Shown in pieces: positions 12,352-24,565 of a DNA stretch of 64,000 bases. The stretch lies in assembly GCA_963965975.1 (NCBI GenBank), contig OZ014422.1, positions 248,001 through 312,000 on the forward strand, given 5' to 3'. The first letter of the stretch is position 1, and every line of letters starts with the position of its first letter. The position numbers and the translations under genes were made by a program. The stretch is from Xestospongia bergquistia. Lineage: Eukaryota > Porifera > Demospongiae > Haplosclerida > Petrosiidae. The notes under the pieces were generated by a model. That model was given only the letters and a program-made list of their open reading frames with translations. It had not been told where the DNA came from and searched no databases.

Positions 12352-15300
12352 TCATAAAAATAAACCAGGATAATATGAAATAAGTAGGTCTGTAATTTTC
12401 TTTTGTTCTGGTAATTTCATCATGGCTGATAACTGGTCTGCATTAGCAGCTGGTCTCATAAGTGATGGAGCAAACACAACTGCTAAATTTTTACTATCCA
12501 TACGATTCGACTTTTTATGTTCTTGAACTCTACAGAGAGGAGGAGGGGCATCCCAGATTGTCATGACAACATTACAAAGCTAGACTTACCGGTACAGATG
12601 TTTCATAAGAAACTTTAGTGTGTTATAATGTGAGGGAGGTAATCGTTGAAGGATAACTCGAATAGTCTCTAAGGTTTCCTCATCTGTGGCACATCCTTAA
12701 GAAAACATGTTATTAAAACTAGTTATTAAAACTGGTAACACTTACTTGCAGCAATTAAAACTAGGTCATAATTATCAAAAGTTATTAATGGAATTGGTAA
12801 CTCTCGAAAGTACAATTTTAAAGCTCCAGCAATTGCATGAGGGTCATCATATGAGGCCAGATCAGCGTGCATCTCTATAGTAACAAAGACAAGGTGTTAT
12901 AAAATGTCAAGTTGAGAGATGTCATATTATTTGTAAACAGAGACATTTGTACTTCCTGCTGCTGACACATACAAGATAAGGATACAGCTGCTGATACATG
13001 TGTTAGGAACACATAAAAATTTGGAGACTGTACCAATAAAATTATACACAAGTCTAAAATAACTCCCTCTCTCTTTCTCTCTCTCTCTCTTCCTCTCTCA
13101 CCTCGATCAAACTGAGTCTTTATTTCTAATATTTCCACACTTTTACCCGGTATTCTGTACAGACCATCAATATTCAGACCTAATATATTATAATGTTACT
13201 ATATTTGCAGGTGGTATATATATATTATAATATAGTTAGGATTTATATGTAGTACATACCTCTCTTTTCCAACTCTTCAATACAATCTCTAACAACAATA
13301 GGTATTTTTGTACTATGCATTTTGACTAGAGTAGTCAGATCAACACCATATGCTAAAAATAAATAATTATATTAACTTAAAATCATTGATGACATCATTG
13401 ACATGATCAAAGTAAATTAGTCTATATTTGGTATAACATCTTATCTAAATATAATTGTCCTAGTATACTAACAATATACTAAAATATACTAACATAATAT
13501 ACTGATGTACACTATTATGACACCCAACTATATTAACACTTTTAATGTTGGCACAACAAAACATATTGTTTTTATTATTACATAATGTCTCTATAGACAA
13601 AAGAGCTGTGACAACTAGTATCAAAAGAACACCCACACAATCTAATTACCTCTCTTCACCAGCTGTTTTGTTGGAGTACAATCAGGTGGAGCACAATCTT
13701 TGCACTGTTTATGAGCCACATATCCACAATCTAATGCAGGGTAACCATGGTGATTATTGATGAATAAACAATAAATTAAATACAACTAACCTTTGCACTT
13801 GTAGCCTTGAGATCTCAAACCCCAAATAAAATTACGACAGAAATCACACCAGGGTACATTATAAAAGGTATGAATCTACAAAACAACATGAAAGAACAAT
13901 GCCGACAGCTGCTGGTGCCAATTATAAATATAATAAATGTTTCTATTTGGGTAATTAACTGTTAAATTATTGTCACTTAATACAATAATTATATCCAATT
14001 GTCCATCTTTACACAACAGTCTGTCCATCTATAATTTCTAATCCATTACACAGCATAACACAGCACAGCACAGCACAAAATCACTCCATATAATAATATT
14101 ATATTACATAATATTCTAATATATATATATTATATATTATATTATATAATACTACAACATATATACACTATATTACATAATACCATATGAAATCAGAAAA
14201 GTTATAGACCAATGTCAGTTAAATACAGTCATCACACATACCATATATAGATATGGTATATATAACACAGATAATATAAATTAAACTACTATATATAATA
14301 CAATATTGTTCATATGACATATATATGCAATATAAAATAAACTGTATACCTTGAAATTGTGAGGTTTTTCATAGTGATAATTATAAAGTGAACTATCCTG
14401 TCTAGAAGATGCTTCTTTGTCCTAGAAAGAGAGAGTGTATGTGTTATTAATAGCACCTTGACCTCTCCAGGAAATAAATATATTTAAATGTCAACATATC
14501 ACTAAGATAATGTATATTTAGATATCAACAAAGAAGCTAAGTATGTCATGTCTCTCTCAGTTACTATTAATTACTTACATTTCCAGCTATTGATGTGTTA
14601 ATGTAATTTTGATGTAAAGGTTCTTCAGAAATTGTCGACAATCCTACATTATCTGAATTACTTCTTAAGCCTGTAGGATTCCTAAAGAAGTGAAACAAAG
14701 AAATAAAATAATGACAGTTATTTTTAGAGAAACCAAATAGCTACAAAATGTGGCTAGAAGTGGCTGTTACTGGGCTGGCAAACTAAGTGAAGGCTAGACT
14801 TTGTTGCTTTCAACATGGTAGCTGAGGGACTTCCATTTCTTTAGAGATCACTTTGACTACCCAATGAGTATATGACCTTTCTATTCATCATTCCTAATAC
14901 AGTTCAGTACCTTGGTGGTAAGGGAGGAGGATGATCCTCTCTCTTTTCTTCTGTAATGGACTGACGTTTTGTCTCTTGTGCATTTCTCAAATATTCTTCA
15001 ACATTATTATCTTCCATATATAATGTAATCAGTCCGTCTGCTACAAGATCTTCAATATTGTCAAATGTGGGCTCTCCTTAAATAAGAGAAAAAAGTATTC
15101 TATTTTTTCTCCTAAAACACACTTACCAACAAAATGTTCACCATCTTCATAATGCAGTCGATAATGACGTACATTACCACCAAACCTGCACACAAAACCA
15201 GTCAAACAGGTATTGCATCTTTTAAACGACTCACATAAAAGAGAGACTATAGGTTCCAGATTGACTAAGTCCTTTGCGTACAAGATAACTTCCTTCTACT

Positions 15301-15833
15301 TTACCTAAAAGTCGAGCAGTTTCTTCTCTAGTAATTGCACCATGATACCTAGAATAGTAGTAAAATGCAGAATACTTTAGATATAGTGAGAAATATGTGG
15401 AGTATTTTAATAAAATTATTGAGTTAGGAGCAAAAAACAGTAACATACTCATCACTGTAGAATGGTGGACGGTCGGGCACCTAAATAAAATAAATACTTA
15501 ATAAGAAGATCTATTATTTGCTTACATATCTGAGACAAACTATCTTCTTTGGTCTAGGCGCTTGTTGTTGTAATTGATACACTGGGTAAAACAAAACACA
15601 TGTACGCATAACGTTTTATTATTGCTAGTTATAAGCTTACAATATGGATCCCAATACTCGGCGATCTCATCTCCTTCGCTGTGATACGAGGCTTCGCTGT
15701 CGCTATCCTCGATGTCTTCATAGTCAGAATCATCTTTATAGTAGCCACTATGAGTAGGAGGAAAACGAACCTGCTTTTCTTTTGTTGCACTTGTGCTTGT
15801 AGGATGGACTCGAGCCATCGCCATAGCTGACAT
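12352..15833 (-). CDS. CHN: Chimaerin-type Rac GTPase-activating protein (SH2-C1-RhoGAP)
   Basis: Diacylglycerol-responsive RacGAP. In coding order: a Ser/Asp/Glu-rich leader of about 45 residues from the ATG at 15833 (MSAMAMARV); the chimaerin signature '[18 protein letters not shown]' (about 15520-15580); an SH2 domain with '[21 protein letters not shown]' split over 15290-15350 and the phosphotyrosine-binding 'YLVRKG'; '[12 protein letters not shown]' near 15150; a C1 zinc finger with '[19 protein letters not shown]' (about 13798-13850); and a RhoGAP domain whose last exon has '[13 protein letters not shown]' (about 12450-12490). Stop is 12354-12352. The leader is longer and more acidic than in vertebrate chimaerins. 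An in-frame ATG exists upstream (15911), but the Ser-Ala start looks more natural. Intron near 14100-14300 is very AT-rich. Confidence 0.9.
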
Positions 15834-15981
15834 GATCAAACTAGTAATGTTGCAATAAACTGCGAACTTCTTCACAATGAATAACAATACAATTTGCACG
15901 AATAACAACATTTATTAAAATTCATTGACAATAAATAATAAGGTTAATGAGTGAGTTTACGGAGATATACAGAGGAGAACA
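15834..15981. promoter_or_regulatory. Bidirectional promoter gap, CHN / PIGA
   Basis: Only about 148 bases separate the divergent start codons of the chimaerin (15833) and PIGA (15982) genes. No recognisable core element was seen; promoter role follows from position. Confidence 0.5.
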
Positions 15982-16322
15982 ATGAAGCACTGTATTTGGT
16001 AACAAGTTCATTATTAACAATACACTATATTTTATTCATTTCTCTAGTATGGTCTCCGATTTCTTCTATCCCAAGACAGGAGGAGTTGAGAACCATATAT
16101 ATCAACTTTCTCAGCAGCTTATTCTACGTGGACATAAGGTGTTGTGTGTCATGTAATTACAAATATTATCGACTCACCCAGGTGGTAGTCATTACTCATC
16201 ACTATGGTAACCGAGTGACCATTCGATACTTATCAAATTACTTAAAGGTATACATTAACAATTTTTTAATTGTTTGTAATTAATATGTCACAATCATTGC
16301 AATAGTACTCATTATAACATTC

Positions 16323-16413
<91 letters not shown>

Positions 16414-19016
16414 TATTTCAGGTGTATTATTTACCATTTCCCTGTGTCTACTTGGAAGGAACCTTTCCTCTTCTTATATGTACTTTGCCGTTAATTCGAG
16501 ATATCTTTATACGAGAGGGGGTCACCCTCGTTCATGCACATGGGGTAAGCTAAAAGAGGTGTGGCTCTACAAGGCGAGAGTAAATGTTTATGTTTATTGT
16601 TTACTGTTTTATAAATTTATGAATTTAATCATGTTAAATTTGGCAACACAGATCATATATCAACATTGACTTCCTCCCACAGGCTTACAGTGGTCTGGGT
16701 GCTGATAGTGTGTTAAGTGGTAGTATCATGGATCTCCCTACTGTCTTCACTGACCACTCCCTCTTTGGTTTTGCAGATGTCAGTTCTATTCTGACTAACA
16801 AACTCTTTGAGTTTTTTTCTTCTGATATTGATCACACGATCTGTGTATCATATACCAGGTACATCACAGATAGACCAAATACACAGTCATGATAACGTAC
16901 TCCACTTGTGTAAATAAAGAAACTTACTATATACTATAGAGTTGGCGTTATATCACTATGTAAAGAGTCCCTTCTTCATTAACAGTTATGATAATCCTAC
17001 TGACCATGTACTAACTAATTAGTAATCTGTCTATCATCATTAACACCTCTATTTAAATCATTAACAATTTAATAGTTACTATTATCTCCATTGTCATTTC
17101 TCAGTAAAGAAAATACTATACTTAGAGGAAAACTAGCTCCCAGTCTAGTCTCTGTCATACCTAATGCAGTTGATGGTCATAATTTTATTCCTGATCCTAG
17201 TAAAAGAAATCCTCATAGGAGTAAGTCAGATGTTTATCTATTGTTTATCTTATCTTGATCTTAGTTACCATAGTGATTGTTAGTAGATTAGTTTATCGTA
17301 AAGGAACAGACCTTTTAGCCGCTATTATACCTAAAATTTGTCAAAGACACACTGATGTTGATTTTTTAATTGGTGAGTCTTACAAAATGCATTTTATTTT
17401 TAACTCTCTTTCTCTTGCACGTGATCAGGTGGTGATGGACCAAAACGTGTTTTACTTGAGGAAGTTAGAGAGAAACACTGCTTACAAGATCGTGTCACAC
17501 TCTCAGATGGAATGATTCCTCATTCCAATGTCCGCAATGTATGAGCATATTCAAACCACACCCCTTTATATGTTATTCCTATAGTTTTTAGTACAAGGTG
17601 ATATATTTCTTAATACTTCCATTACTGAGGCATTTTGTATAGCGATAGTGGAAGCAGCATGTTGTGGGTAAGTAGTTATGTTAACAACATAACATAGAAT
17701 GTTGTAGTCTTCAAGTAGTCAGTACAAATGTGGGCGGAGTACCAGAAGTACTACCATCAGATTTAATTCATTTAGCAGAACCTAATGTCTCCGGTATTGT
17801 CATTACTTGAAGGTGGAGGGAGGGGTGTGGTCTCTCTTCATTCTATAGCATTAACAGAGTGTCTAGAGATGGCTATTAAGGCACATAGAGAAGGTAAAGT
17901 TATGTGTCCTCAAGAGAAGCACGAGAGAGTGAGGACATTGTATACATGGGCTAACGTAGCAGAGAGAACAGAGAAAGTATGTGACACTAGTATATTGTTA
18001 GGATATTATTAGGATATTAAGGTGAAGTCTACAATGTGTCAACTCCCAAAATGTCAAGCTGTGCCTATTCTATGTTAATTGTTAGTCAGCCATGTTACAA
18101 GATGAAAGATATTATATTATTATACAGAAATTATAATGATATGATTGTGATATGCTATTTGTTAAATGAATATATATTATACAAGAGATAAAGGAGTTTA
18201 TGTAGACAGAGTTTAATAATAAGTTATTACATTCTTTATAATAACTAAGAATGGGAACCAATTTGTTCCTTTTGAGTAATTGCTATATAATATATATATA
18301 TATATATATATTTCATGTTTCATTAAAAGGTTTTTAGAGTTTAGTAAGCAGTAACTACAATTAATATGAATTAGTAACATTACTAGATTCTAATCTAACC
18401 AGATTGTAGAACATTGGAGTACACTGATATATTGTACTCAGTTAAATGAGGAACCAAGTTTGGTAAGCCAAAACTCTTAGTTCACAAAAAAACACACTTG
18501 GTGATATTTTGACACATTAGGAGTTGACATTTTGGGAATTGAAGACATGCTGGTACTAATTTTATTAATGGTGTATTATTGGTGTATTATTGGCGTATTA
18601 TTAGTATACTATTAGTATATTATTGGTGTTATTAGTATACTATTAGTATATTATTGGTGTGTTATTAGTATACTATTAGTATATTATTAGTATATTGTTA
18701 CTTTACTAGATTTATGACAGAGTTACTCAAAGACCTCACAGATCAATAGCAGATAGACTGAAAAGGTAAAATATTTTAATTAAAATACTTGAAATTGTCT
18801 TGTTTCCTCAGATATTACTCTCGCAGTCCACCTGTTGTGGGTGTGGTTTATGTCATTGCTATAGTAGTAATTTGCTTTGCACATATCATAATGGAATGGT
18901 GGAGACCAGCTCATGTGAGTAGTTATTAACTAGTTATTAAATATTAATTTATTTTATGTTTATAGCTTATTGACAGAGTAGTATTTAAAAACATTAAAAA
19001 TAAACATGATAAATAA
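15982..19016 (+). CDS. PIGA: Phosphatidylinositol N-acetylglucosaminyltransferase subunit A
   Basis: Catalytic subunit of the first step of GPI-anchor synthesis on the ER. The 17-base first coding exon (15982-15998, MKHCI) splices at 16048 into '[20 protein letters not shown]', matching the vertebrate start. Then [14 protein letters not shown], '[16 protein letters not shown]' (about 16740-16785), 'ICVSYTSKENT', '[15 protein letters not shown]', '[17 protein letters not shown]' (17260-17320), the GT4 signature region '[20 protein letters not shown]' (17608-17665) and '[14 protein letters not shown]'. '[14 protein letters not shown]' is at 17937-17977. After a ~730-base intron come 'IYDRV' (18711) and a C-terminal membrane helix ([19 protein letters not shown], 18840-18896); the gene ends TAA 19014-19016. 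Complete, near the usual length of about 480 residues. Its stop is only ~40 bases from the stop of the convergent ankyrin gene. Confidence 0.95.
16326..16401. repeat. (AT)n microsatellite in PIGA intron
   Basis: About 75 bases of AT dinucleotide repeat between PIGA exons. Confidence 0.95.
18033..18545. repeat. Possible MITE-like element in the large PIGA intron
   Basis: The left end 'gtcaactcccaaaatgtcaa' (about 18038-18057) is the near-perfect inverse of 'ttgacattttgggaattga' (about 18522-18540). The same core, inverted in the same way, occurs in a NUP85 intron (21600-21735). This intron is some ten times longer than its neighbours, as an insertion would explain. Low-complexity 'attagtatactattagtatattattgg' repeats fill 18580-18710. 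No target-site duplication was established. Confidence 0.45.
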
Positions 19017-19057
19017 AATTATAAATATTTTTGAATAATTATTATGATAAAATATTT

Positions 19058-20040
19058 TCAATTGTCACTTTTAAAAAAGTTTCTTCCAATCCCAAAAAAA
19101 TCAAGATAGCGTTTTTCCTCTGTCTTTGCCTCTCTCTCTTCCTTGGACAATTTTTCCATGCTATAGTTTGGTTTCCGTGGTAATGGTTCCTCATATTGTA
19201 TTGTTTTAAATGCCTCCCAGAAGTAAAGAGATGCTAAAATATCAGCTAAATCATTTGGAGTAAGTTGTTTAGATTTGATTGATTTCTCTTCAATAAATTC
19301 TTCACTTGCATTCTCTTTAATAAATTCTTTCACTTCTTCCTCCTTCACACTCCCACTTAGCACCTCCTCCTCTGTCCAGGGACGTGGGATATAGATAGAT
19401 GCCTCCCACCCACAAAATGGGTTACCATAATTGACAAACAATTTCATTGATGATGGGAGTGGCAACTCATTAATTCTATTATAACTTCTAGGTCCCATTG
19501 CCTCACGAATTGCCAGTCGACAAAAACTTCTCAAGTCTCCACTTTGTACTTCTAAATATCTCAGTAATGGAGTATGTCCCTTCATTAGTGCTAAATCTAT
19601 TGGTAATTGACCCTGTTTGTTTCTCACATAAACATTAGCACCTCTCTTAACACAAAGTTGTAACAATGTCAGATTACCATTCATAGCACATTGATGAATA
19701 ATGCTCCACCCTTGTTTGTCAGTGATATTAGGATTAGCTCCATATTGTAGTAGTAGATTAGCAAATGTTATATAATGATCTAGTTTGCCTGCAGAAGAAA
19801 ACAGAATATGAAAAATTCAAGTGTGTTCCTAGAATATTTACTTAATATACTTTCATCAAAAGGTTGGTACGATTTTACACCAGCACAATGGTCTAAAAGA
19901 GTTCGACCACTATTATCTCTACGATTTAAATCAGCTTTTCTTGTCTCCAGTAATCTCTTGAATTCAGTCGTATTGACATCATGACTACACATTACATTTA
20001 ACAGATCGTACCACGTTTGAACAGGAGTCGAATCAGCCAT
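19058..20040 (-). CDS. Ankyrin-repeat SOCS-box (ASB-like) protein with a long C-terminal extension
   Basis: Two exons (20040-19842 and 19788-19058; donor after 'TTAA', acceptor CTGCAG) give 309 residues. Ankyrin repeats: 'NRRDNSGRTLLDHCAG', 'LLLQYGANPNITDKQGWSII', 'LCVKRGANVYVRNKQGQLPI'. They are followed by 'LRSFCRLAIREAMG...INELPLPSSMKLFVNY', which fits a SOCS box (Elongin B/C-binding, substrate receptor of a Cullin-RING ubiquitin ligase). In ASB proteins the SOCS box normally ends the chain; here about 120 more residues follow, acidic/lysine-rich and ending KRYLDFFGIGRNFFKSDN, and unrecognised. The start at MADST is preceded by no better ATG. Head to head with RPL18; tail to tail with PIGA. 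Confidence 0.8.
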
Positions 20041-20234
20041 TTTCTTTCTTTGTGGTATCAAGACAGTCTTGTTTCTTTATGTAAGGTACAATCTTGCCAT
20101 GTCACCGTTAATCAGCATGAACACGTATTCTTGTTGCTAATAATAGCTACCAGCCACACCTCCAACTTATTTCGCATCATTGACTATTGAGCATGCTCAG
20201 TCTTTTTAACTCCTAGCAGACGAGAAGGTGCAGC
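20041..20234. promoter_or_regulatory. Bidirectional promoter gap, ASB-like / RPL18, with a 12-base palindrome
   Basis: About 194 bases between divergent start codons. Contains the perfect palindrome TGAGCATGCTCA (20188-20199), then a pyrimidine tract 'ctttttaactcc' (about 20202-20213). The tract lies where the transcription start of a ribosomal-protein (TOP-type) gene would be expected. Assignment as promoter is positional. Confidence 0.55.
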
Positions 20235-21112
20235 ATGGTAAGTAAATTACATTCAACATCTCTTATAATCCTCATGATAGCCAATATCTTCCACTCACTA
20301 TAATTTCATACAAAGAGATCATTACACATATTGTCGTTATGTTGTGTAGGGAGTAGATATAGACCATAGACATCAGAGAAAAGTGTGTAGGAGGGGACCT
20401 AAGTCTAAAGATGTCTACCTCAGACTGATGGTTAAGGTAACACTACATTAATATTAATAATAATAGTACTGATTTGTTATTTCTGTAACACACTTTCCTA
20501 GACTTGTTTGTAAATGAATATTTACTGTACAATATTTAGTTGTATAGGTTCCTGTACAGACGTACCAAGTCTCCATTTAATAGAGTTGTATTAAAGAGGT
20601 TGTATATGAGCAAGACTAATCGACCCCCTCTCTCTTTATCACGTCTGGTAAGTTCTCTCGTTGATCAAAACTTGTATACATGTGTTGACGTTAGGTAAAA
20701 CAAATGAACAGACCAGATCGTACTGATAAAACAGCTGTAGTAGTTGGTACAATAACTAATGATCACAGACAATGGAAGGTGCCCAAAATGAATGTATGTG
20801 CTTTGAGGATTACAGAACGTGCTCGAGCACGTATTGTAAAATCTGGTGGTAAAGTAATGACATTTGATCAGCTAGCTTTAAAAGCACCCAAAGGCCAAAA
20901 TACTATCTTATTACAAGGTCTGTTCATGTAATATATGTTAAATATACATGTCATCTCTTATGTTAGGCCCTAGGAAGGCTCGCGAAGCTGTGAAACACTT
21001 TGGTTTAGCACCAGGTGTACCTCACAGTCATACCAAACCTTATGTCAGATCCAAAGGACGGAAGTTTGAACGATCTCGTGGCAGACGCAGAAATAAAGGC
21101 TATAAAGCCTAG
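20235..21112 (+). CDS. RPL18: 60S ribosomal protein L18 (eL18)
   Basis: Five exons: 20235-20237 (the ATG alone, then GTAAGT), 20350-20436, 20540-20647, 20695-20917, 20967-21112. They encode 188 residues plus stop, the usual animal length. Landmarks: [17 protein letters not shown], '[11 protein letters not shown]', '[20 protein letters not shown]', '[16 protein letters not shown]', '[20 protein letters not shown]' and the terminal NKGYKA. Structural protein of the large cytosolic subunit. Splitting immediately after the ATG is common in animal ribosomal-protein genes and places the first intron next to the core promoter. No snoRNA with clear C/D or H/ACA boxes was seen in its introns. Confidence 0.98.
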
Positions 21113-21213
21113 TAGGTGTGGTTTAATAATTGACAAAATTTATGCAATGACTTATAAACATTATTTGAAGCCACTGATAAGTCATTTATACAAAATGATG
21201 ATGAAATAGTAAA

Positions 21214-24200
21214 TTATATTAAGAGTGCACGTTGAAGGTTCCTAGTCAATGCCAGCTGTAAGAGAGAAATCTTTCCAGCTGCCACATCCTAAACAAATCA
21301 AAGGGGAGGTCCATATTATAGACATTTGTTATTTAGTGGCTTACATCTGAAATGTCCATTGATTCTTGTGTGTTATTCTCTTTATGTGAGAACTCTTCAA
21401 CTTGATGAAGTACATCTAACAATGTTAATGTCTGACTGCTATCAAAAATCAACTATATGAGAGAGAGAGGTCGACTTCATTGTCACAATGAGATCATTAC
21501 TTACAATATCTTCTAATTCCAGTAATGGCAGAGTATCAATTAAAAATGTCAACCAATATCTATTAGAAGGAAATTTGGTCAGGTCACAGAATGTCATACC
21601 AACTCTCAAAATGTCAACTTCCCGAAATACCATGTCAACTACCACTATGTTAACTATCAGGAAAGTCAGTTGTATAGTAACAAAGTTCCATTTCGTCATA
21701 ACTAATACAAATAATGAAAGTTGACATTTTGAACAATTTATAAAGTGACATTCTAGGAAGTAACTGGAAATTGACTATTTAATTATCTAATATATACTAA
21801 CTTTTTAGGTACAATACCAGATCCCAATAAATTAACTAATAATTCTCCAGCTGCTTTGAAGTCTCCTCTGCTGTATTTACTCTGAGCTTCACGATATTTA
21901 CCTGACATTATCAATAATGAATGGACATAACTAATATGCATACCTAGAAATGTGAGACTGTTGCTAAGCAACATAGCATCTCCTAGGTGATCAAGTAAAT
22001 CCAGGTCACAAAATTCACCAATGTTTTGATACATTTCAAAATATCTATTGTGTATGGGGGTGGAGCTGGTGGATGGAGTTTAACATATTCTAAGCCCAGC
22101 TCACTTTTCTGATAAGAAAGCTGCAAATGTTGCATCTTTTCCTCTGATACACCATGTCAGAGCCAAACCCATTTGATTTTGCCCATAAGCCTTCCTAGCC
22201 AAGACACGGCTGATACTTTGAGCTATATACAGTCATGTGATCAATCATGTGACAGCTCTAGCTACTTACCTTGTTCCTTAAGACCATATTGCTCGCAGAC
22301 TCGAAGAACTTTCAATGCCTTTTTTTCAGTAGACAATGGTACTCTTTCAATATAGCACGCCATAAAATGTCTAATAAGTCACATGATTAATGATATTCAT
22401 AACTTTAACATACCTTCCTTGAGTAGGACAATGACTAAAGTAATCTATTGCCACCTGCCAAAGACTATAAATACAATATTAATGAGGTAATGTAAAATTA
22501 ATTACTATACCTTTGATGTGAAAATAAACTAGAAGCATATTCTACCAAAACAAACTCACTCAACTTGCTACCGTATCTGGATAAAAACAGTAGCAACAAT
22601 GATGTAATAATGTTGTTACTATTAATAGTAACTTACTCTAATTGAGATGTAACTAACACACCACGATGATGTAATAGATTTGCTAAATGAGCAACAAACC
22701 ACCAGTTACTAAAACTAGCGCTAAATAAATACACAAGATAGAATATCAACTATATATATTTCAATATACTACAAAATAGAACATTGACTGTATTTAGATA
22801 TACTACAAAATAGAATAGCAATAAATATATTACCTTCCTTGTTTGATAACATCAATGACATTATTTTGTAATGCTGTCAATAAAATACAATCAAATAGAC
22901 TTGGTTTGTCATTGTGATGATTGCAATATAATTCCAAGGAATTCTATAAAGATATTTTAACTAAAGATAATATGCGTCTAACTCACTTCAGCTATATATT
23001 GTAACTCATAGTCTGTATTCAATATAAGTGGAGAACAATATAGAAGACGACCAACTAACATTTCATACCAAACAGTACAACATCTAATAACTCTATTGTA
23101 TCAAAATATAATAAGTAATATTATAATATTCAAGACTTACTCCGGTTCCTTAAAACAGCTTTCATCTCCAGACAATATCTAACAAATGAAGATAACACAC
23201 ACTAACTGTCAATTATAAATAGCAGTACTTACTCCACAGAGAATATGGAGTTGAGGACAATCAACAAAATCACCTCTATCTTTCCTCCGTCGACATTCCT
23301 GTCTCCAATCATGCCACGCCCCTCTCTGTTCAGTTCGTGATCGGCCCACAACAGATCTTATCATTGGGACCTTGCGTAACAGTTCATCCATACTGGCACC
23401 AGCCTACATAGTATGAAACTGAAGTAGTATGGGTATCAGGATAAATAGTATGGGTACCTGTCTGTTTGACTGACAAAATGGATGTTGTTGTAACATTTTT
23501 CGTACATCTTCTACTCTCCCTTGAAGTGTCAATGAGTATACGGTAGTCCAATAGGCGGGGTCTTTATCTGGACATGAAGAACTCATCACTTCTCGTAATG
23601 TTTCATCAGTATGTTGGTTATGCCACCGAACCTAGTTACAACATTATCATATATAATATAGTCACATGACCCAATGGTACCCACCCACTCTAATAATTGC
23701 TGTATTAAACAACCAGCTGGTAATGTCTCAACAAATAATACTTCACACAAATGCCATACAATCTCTAATAATGTGTACTGCTCACATTGGTCCTTTAATA
23801 ATCCTATATCATCATCATCATTCATCTGTGATCCTACACATATACAATAGTAACATCATTATTTATTGACACCACCTTCATCAACCAGCTTTTGTAATCC
23901 GAGGATACATTCATGTAACACTGAGCGATACAGTCGACTAAATTCAACAATTTCTTTAGGATCCACCTCCCCTTGTCCAAGTCCTTGTAGTTTTGTAAAG
24001 AAAGCTACACAAAGACTGATAAACAAATAAACAGAGGGACAAACCATGACTTTGATTGATCAATCGTCGGACTGGCTCATTCCAGACAATGCTACTCCAC
24101 TCAATCTCATAAATATCATTAGTATCTTCATCTGCTATAGTGATTATTGTAACAATAACAGGAGAATAAAACTCCACCTACCTTCAACATACTCATCGTC

Positions 24201-24387
24201 AGGTGAGCTAGGAGCCTTGAACATTACAATACCATTGTGACGAGGATTAGATCGAAAGAGGAGCCTCCCTCCCTCTCCTCCAACTGGTGGAATCTATAAG
24301 AACAAACAATCACTATTAGTACACGTGTCATCAATTATATACCACTGAACTACGAGTAGACTCTATAGGTTCACTCTCCAAATCCAT
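21214..24387 (-). CDS. NUP85: Nuclear pore complex protein Nup85
   Basis: Alpha-solenoid subunit of the Y-shaped Nup107-160 scaffold of the pore. Starts MDLESEPIESTRSSV at 24387. Landmarks: 'DPAYWTTVYSLTLQGRVEDV' (about 23500-23560), 'WHDWRQECRRRKDRGDF' (about 23260-23310), 'NWWFVAHLANLL' (about 22660-22710), 'LGDAMLLSNSLTFLG' (about 21950-21990), 'KYREAQSKYSRGDFKAAGEL' and 'WLTFLIDTLPLLELEDI' (about 21510-21550). The last exon gives 'KISLLQLALTRNLQRALLI' and stop 21216-21214. Order and spacing fit vertebrate NUP85 throughout; about 17 small exons. The stop converges on RPL18 with ~100 bases between. One intron (about 21560-21790) carries the inverted-repeat element described separately. Confidence 0.93.
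21598..21737. repeat. Short inverted-repeat (MITE-like) element in a NUP85 intron
   Basis: 'ccaactctcaaaatgtcaacttccc' near 21599 is the inverse of 'gaaagttgacattttgaacaattt' near 21716. The ends enclose about 100 bases with further 'atgtcaact / atgttaact' echoes. The core AGTTGACATTTTG is shared with the PIGA-intron element. Confidence 0.45.
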
Positions 24388-24455
24388 GTGTAAATAAGGT
24401 CAAAGGTCAATTAATTATTATTCATAAATTATTAGCTCTTAAAAATAATAGTAAT

Positions 24456-24458
24456 ATA

Positions 24459-24526
<68 letters not shown>
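24456..24526. repeat. (ATT)n microsatellite between NUP85 and the dynein gene
   Basis: About 70 bases of ATT trinucleotide repeats in the 180-base gap between the NUP85 start and the dynein stop. Confidence 0.95.
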
Positions 24527-24565
24527 GACGTAAAAATTACTATATGTATAATAATAATGATAAAG

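Noticed and set aside
20437-20694. Intronic snoRNA in RPL18
   Set aside because: Expected by analogy with other ribosomal genes, but no clear C/D or H/ACA boxes are visible.
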